From assembly GCF_022023855.1 (NCBI RefSeq), contig NZ_CP059449.1:2032501-2096500 (forward strand): 64,000 nucleotides of DNA, read 5' to 3'. The stretch comes from Azospirillum brasilense. Its GTDB lineage: Bacteria > Pseudomonadota > Alphaproteobacteria > Azospirillales > Azospirillaceae. Of the stretch, positions 60,419-64,000 are shown in pieces. The notes below the pieces were generated by a model, which had not been told where the DNA came from, did not search any database, and saw only the letters and a list, made by a program, of their open reading frames with translations. A program made the position numbers and the translations under genes. Numbering within the stretch: the stretch's first letter is position 1; every line of letters begins with the position of its first letter.

Positions 60419-61876
60419 TCAATCGCCGGCTTTCTTGATCTCCTGGAAGGCGGCCAGCGCGCGGTCGCGGGCGGTGCCGTGGTCGACGATCGGCCGAGGG
60501 TAGTCCTTGCCGAGCGTCACCCCCGCCTGCCGCTGCGCCTCGTCCGGCGCCTCCCAGGGCTTGTGAATCCAGCGGTTGGGCAGCTTTTCCAGTTCCGGCA
60601 CATAGCGCCGGACGTAGGCGCCCTCCGGGTCGAACTTCTCGCCCTGGAGGATCGGGTTGAAGACACGGAAGAATGGAGCCGCGTCGGCGCCGCAGCCGGC
60701 CACCCATTGCCAGTTGCCGGCGTTGTTGGCGATGTCGGCATCGACCAGCGTGTCCCAGAACCACGCCTCACCCTCCTGCCAGGGAATCAGCAGGTCCTTG
60801 ATGAGAAAGGAGCCGACGATCATGCGCACGCGGTTGTGCATCCAGCCGGTCTGCCAGAGCTGCCGCATGCCTGCGTCCACGATGGGATAGCCGGTGCGCC
60901 CGCGCTGCCACGCGCGCAGGCCCGCCTTGTCCGTCCGCCAGGGAAAACGGGCGAAGCGCGCATCCAGCGGCGTGTCCGGAATGCCCGGCTCCTCGCGCAG
61001 CAGATGATGGTTGAACTCCCGCCAGCCGAGTTCCCGCAGGAAGGCCTCGGCACCCGCGGCCAACTCATGCCGCTGGTCGGCGGCGTGGCGCGTGGCGTGC
61101 CAGATCTGCCGCGGCCCGATCTCCCCGAAGGCGAGGTGCGGCGACATCGCGGAGGTCCCGTCATGGTCGGGGCGGTCGCGCTCGGTCGGGTAAGCGGCGA
61201 CCGGCCCGTCCAGGAAATCGGCCAACCGCTCCTGCGCCGCCTCCTCGCCGGGCTCCCAGCGCTCGCGCAGGCCGCCGGCCCAATCGGGCGCGCTGGGCAG
61301 CAGGCCCCAGTCCTTCAGCGACTCGCTGGACACCGGCTTGGCCGGCGGCGTCAGCTTGCCCGGCGCGCGGGTGGGGCGCGGCGGTTCCGGCATCGACAGC
61401 AGCGCCTTCCAGAAGGGCGTGAACACCCGGAAGGGCGTGTCAGACTTGGTGCGGATGGTCCCCGGCTCGTAGAGCAGGGCGGCGTTGTGGGGGTGCACCG
61501 TCACGCCGCGGGCGCTCAGCCGCTCGCCGACCCGGCGGTCGCGGGCGATGGCGGTCGGGCCGGCGCGGCGGTTGCACAGCACGGTGTCGGCGCCGGTCTC
61601 TTCCGCCAGCGCCGCCAGCACGGCGGCGGGGTCGCCGCTGCGCAACACCAGGGGCGAACCGAGCTTGGCCAGCGCCTTGCCCAGCCGCTCCAGACTGCCA
61701 TGCAGCCACCAGCGGGAGGCGGCGCCGGGAAGCCAGGGGTCGTGGGCGTCCGTCTCACGGATGTAGACCGGGATGACCGGCGCCCCATCCTCCGCCGCGG
61801 CGCTGAGCGCCGGGTTGTCGGCAAGGCGAAGATCGTTGCGGAACCAGACGAGGATGGGGGATTGATCGGTCGTCAT
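60419..61876 (-). CDS. phrB: deoxyribodipyrimidine photolyase
   Basis: The 485-residue flavoprotein repairs UV cyclobutane dimers with blue light. It has the N-terminal antenna domain (ILVWFRNDLRLADNPALSAA; VIPVYIRE) and the FAD domain: TSAMSPHLAFGEIGPRQIWH near residue 240, LGWREFNHHLL near 286, the signature TGYPIVDAGMRQLWQTGWMHNRVRM near 330 and the W/D electron-transfer region WFWDTLVDADIANNAGNWQW near 375-394. Length and motifs fit a class I CPD photolyase. It is separated from phoX by the phoX control region. Confidence 0.95.
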   Translation of the reverse strand: MTTDQSPILVWFRNDLRLADNPALSAAAEDGAPVIPVYIRETDAHDPWLPGAASRWWLHGSLERLGKALAKLGSPLVLRSGDPAAVLAALAEETGADTVLCNRRAGPTAIARDRRVGERLSARGVTVHPHNAALLYEPGTIRTKSDTPFRVFTPFWKALLSMPEPPRPTRAPGKLTPPAKPVSSESLKDWGLLPSAPDWAGGLRERWEPGEEAAQERLADFLDGPVAAYPTERDRPDHDGTSAMSPHLAFGEIGPRQIWHATRHAADQRHELAAGAEAFLRELGWREFNHHLLREEPGIPDTPLDARFARFPWRTDKAGLRAWQRGRTGYPIVDAGMRQLWQTGWMHNRVRMIVGSFLIKDLLIPWQEGEAWFWDTLVDADIANNAGNWQWVAGCGADAAPFFRVFNPILQGEKFDPEGAYVRRYVPELEKLPNRWIHKPWEAPDEAQRQAGVTLGKDYPRPIVDHGTARDRALAAFQEIKKAGD

Positions 61877-62145
61877 CGGCCAACTTTAAGGAAATGGACA
61901 GAAGAACGGGCATGCCAAAACGCCGCAGCCAATGACCACGGACAATGGCTCTTGCTACGCGGTGCCGATTGCTCCGGATCACCGCGACGGCAAAAATTTT
62001 TCCTGGGGAAATCCTATTGACCGAGGTTTTTGCGCCGCTATTTCCGCCTTCGCTGCCACGACGTGGAGCCGGAGGCACGGCGGCCGACGGCGCCGGTTCC
62101 ACGGTCGGGGGAGGAACGAGACGCCATCCACATGGAGGAAATGAC

Positions 62146-62634
62146 ATGTCCCGCCTGTCGCGGCTGCTGACCGCCGCCACCGTCGCCCTGCCGCTGTCCT
62201 TCGCCACCGTCGCTGCGAAGGCGGCGGACATCGTGGACACCGCCGTCACGGCGGGCCAGTTCAAGACGCTGGTCCAGGCCGTCCAGGCCGCCGGGCTGGC
62301 GGACACGCTGAAGGGAAGCGGTCCCTTCACCGTCTTCGCCCCGACCGACGAGGCCTTCGCCAAGCTGCCCGCCGGCACCGTCGAAAATCTTTTGAAGCCG
62401 GAGAACCGCGAGAAGCTCCGCTCCGTACTCACCTATCATGTGGTGTCGGGCAAGGTGACTTCGGCCGATATCGCCGGCAAGACGGCATCGCCGAAGACCG
62501 TGCAGGGCACCACCGTGGACATCGACGCGACGAAGGGCGGCGTGATGGTGGACAACGCGAAGGTCGTGAAGCCCGACATCATGGCGTCCAACGGCGTCAT
62601 CCACGTGATCGATACGGTCATGATGCCGAACTGA
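62146..62634 (+). CDS. secreted fasciclin-domain protein
   Basis: The 162-residue protein has a signal peptide ([20 protein letters not shown], likely cut after AAKA near residue 26) and one FAS1 domain with both conserved blocks: [20 protein letters not shown] near residue 62 and [15 protein letters not shown] near 100, then [12 protein letters not shown] at the end. Single FAS1 proteins mediate adhesion or surface attachment. GGAGGAAATGAC precedes the ATG at 62146. A strong terminator follows. The 269 bases upstream hold no other gene that I can support. Confidence 0.92.
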   Translation: MSRLSRLLTAATVALPLSFATVAAKAADIVDTAVTAGQFKTLVQAVQAAGLADTLKGSGPFTVFAPTDEAFAKLPAGTVENLLKPENREKLRSVLTYHVVSGKVTSADIAGKTASPKTVQGTTVDIDATKGGVMVDNAKVVKPDIMASNGVIHVIDTVMMPN

Positions 62635-62700
62635 CGTTCTGCTTTTTCATTGAGGTCCCTCCTGCCGGACGTTTCACCGCCGGTTCCGGCAGGACCACTC

Positions 62701-62740
62701 GCCCGGAGAGTTCCCCCGACTCTCCGGGCTTTTTCTTTTT
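62701..62740 (+). terminator. intrinsic terminator after the fasciclin gene
   Basis: Perfect 10-bp stem CCCGGAGAGT (62702-62711) with ACTCTCCGGG (62719-62728), 7-base loop, then CTTTTTCTTTTT. Confidence 0.95.
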
Positions 62741-63428
62741 ACGCCTTATCCGGAGACAGGCGGCTGCGCGGGAAGCGGTGGACCTTGCCGCGGGCCAGCA
62801 GATGCACCTCGAACCGCGCCGCCAGCAGGCCGGACACCGCCGGGTCCAGCACGTTCAGCCCGCCCGCGAAGGCGCCGAAGGCCGGCAGGATCAGCTTGCC
62901 CCCGTCGAAGGCGAAGCAGCGCTCCCGCACCCGCCGGCCTGGTACGACGACGGCGGCCACCGGGTGCAGGTGTCCCGACAGTTCGCCCACCGCGCCGGGC
63001 ACCGCCTCGTGCCGGAAGGTCAGAGGGCCGAGCGTCAGCTCGTCCAGGATGCGCCCGCCGAACCCCTCCGGCGGTTCCGGATCGTGGTTGCCGGTGACCC
63101 ACAGCCAGTCCGCCACCCGCCCGGTCAGGTCGCGCAGCCGCGCCACGTCCCCCGCCTCCATGCGGCTCGCCGCCCGGCGGTCGTGGAAGCTGTCGCCCAG
63201 GCAGATCACCCGCTCCGGGGCCAGCCGCTCCACCAGATCCGCCAGCCGGCCGAGCGTCGCCCGCGTGTCGTAGGGCGGCAGCATCCGCCCGCGCGCTGCG
63301 AAGGCGGAGCCCTTCTCCAGATGCAGGTCGGCGACCACCAGCGTCCGTTCCGCCGGCCAGACCAGCGCGCCGGAGGGATCGGGGGCCAGCGCGGCGCCCC
63401 GCAGGGTCATCGTCGTGTCCATGCTCAT
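62739..63428 (-). CDS. pdeM: ligase-associated DNA damage response endonuclease PdeM
   Basis: The 229-residue calcineurin-like phosphoesterase has the motif series VVADLHLEKGSAFA, VICLGDSFHDRRA, VTGNHDPEPP and LSGHLHPVAAV, giving the two-metal site. PdeM is one of the four ligase-associated DNA-repair proteins (LigD-like ligase, helicase, exonuclease, PdeM) found together in many proteobacteria. The helicase gene is immediately upstream: its TGA shares a base with this ATG (63428), so the two are coupled. A GTG three bases upstream is the alternative start. Confidence 0.93.
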   Translation of the reverse strand: MSMDTTMTLRGAALAPDPSGALVWPAERTLVVADLHLEKGSAFAARGRMLPPYDTRATLGRLADLVERLAPERVICLGDSFHDRRAASRMEAGDVARLRDLTGRVADWLWVTGNHDPEPPEGFGGRILDELTLGPLTFRHEAVPGAVGELSGHLHPVAAVVVPGRRVRERCFAFDGGKLILPAFGAFAGGLNVLDPAVSGLLAARFEVHLLARGKVHRFPRSRLSPDKA

Positions 63429-64000
63429 CACAACGTCAGCCGGCCCTGCTCATCACGGGGTGCATCACGGGGCGAATCCAGCTCCGGCATCGCCTCGGCC
63501 ACCAGATCGGCGGCGGCCTGCTCCAGAAGCTCGTCGGTGGCGGAGCCGTCCACCCGTTCCCGCCCGATCTCCAGAATGACCGGCACGGCGAGGGGGGAAA
63601 TGCGGTCGAGGTCCTTGTGGGTGATACGGCCCTTCACCCGAATCAGGAAATCCGACAGGCGCCGCACGTCGGTCAGCCCACCCGCCGCGTCGGCGCGGGT
63701 GGCGCGCAGCAGCACATGGCCGGGGTCGTGCTTGCGCAGAACGTCGTAGATCAGGTCGGAGGAGAAGGTGACCTGCCGCCCCGACTTTTCCTGCCCAGGA
63801 TGGCGGCGGTCGATGACCCCGGTGATCAGCGCCACGTTGCGGAAGGTCCGCCGCAGCATGGAAGACTCGTCCATCCAGGCTTCCAGATCGTCGCCCAGCA
63901 TGTCCTGGTCGAACAGCCCATCCATGTCCTTGGGCGTGCGCAGTGACCAGACGGCCAGCACATAATCGGTGGCGACGAAGCCGAGCGGGCCGCAGCCCAT
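63428..64000 (-). CDS. ligase-associated DEXH-box helicase (Lhr-type), C-terminal part only
   Basis: The frame enters from the window edge and gives the last 190 or so residues of the Lhr-like helicase of the ligase-associated repair set: VATDYVLAVWSLRTPKDMDGLF, DESSMLRRTFRNVALITGVIDRRHPGQEK spread over about residues 46-74, LIYDVLRKHDPGHVLLRAT and a C-terminal GRITHKDLDRISPLAVPVIL. The helicase motor lies outside the window. The segment around LRRTFRNVA...GVIDRRHPG is typical for this subfamily and separates it from general Lhr. Confidence 0.9.
   Translation of the reverse strand: MGCGPLGFVATDYVLAVWSLRTPKDMDGLFDQDMLGDDLEAWMDESSMLRRTFRNVALITGVIDRRHPGQEKSGRQVTFSSDLIYDVLRKHDPGHVLLRATRADAAGGLTDVRRLSDFLIRVKGRITHKDLDRISPLAVPVILEIGRERVDGSATDELLEQAAADLVAEAMPELDSPRDAPRDEQGRLTL

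Overview
The window reads as ordinary chromosome of a high-GC alphaproteobacterium, most likely Azospirillum or a close Rhodospirillales relative. This rests on strong GC3 bias, on alphaproteobacterial gene orders (tkt / zapA-6S RNA-fau; yebC-ruvCAB-ybgC-tolQRAB-pal; zur-cobW; pdeM beside a ligase-associated helicase) and on a signalling-rich gene set. The genus is inference; no marker gene proves it. No rRNA, CRISPR, transposase or prophage gene was seen. There is one tRNA, Thr(GGT).

Layout. 1-7 kb: TSUP permease (cut by the window edge), thiE, class I aldolase, two small unknowns, an orphan HicB-type antitoxin, gap and tkt, mostly on the minus strand. 7-10 kb: DUF4164 coiled-coil protein, zapA, 6S RNA, fau, a YmdB-like phosphoesterase, yebC. 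10.3-18 kb: ruvC-ruvA-ruvB-ybgC-tolQ-tolR-tolA-tolB-pal, where ruvC is fused in frame to a DUF559 nuclease domain through a palindromic repeat. 18.2-28 kb: tRNA-Thr, then a surface-polysaccharide cluster (membrane-bound nucleotide-sugar dehydratase, epimerase, WecA-like transferase, GT4, UDP-glucuronate 4-epimerase-like, asnB). 27-33 kb: EamA and GNAT genes, murA, DUF2948, OsmC, SDR, and sugE under a guanidine-II riboswitch.

33-43 kb is the most unusual part. It holds a three-gene operon of unknown membrane/coiled-coil proteins, then a receiver-DUF3369-histidine kinase, SiaB-like kinase, SiaC-like phosphoprotein, second histidine kinase, OmpR-type regulator, SiaA-like PP2C phosphatase and periplasmic solute-binding protein. 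It looks like a SiaABC partner switch coupled to histidine kinases instead of the diguanylate cyclase SiaD.

43-64 kb: second-type FtsH, CbpA-like DnaJ, a 17-kDa-type lipoprotein, pdxH, a CDF metal transporter, two soluble chemoreceptors with the sensor at the C-terminus, a small Cys-rich protein, MBL hydrolase, SLC13-type permease, GT2 and a GT-C-like membrane protein, COG0523 GTPase plus Zur, phoX behind a candidate PHO box, photolyase, a secreted fasciclin protein, pdeM and the C-terminal part of its partner helicase.

Three copies of one GC-rich palindromic repeat family occur, inside ruvC, after pal and between two convergent genes near 56.4 kb.
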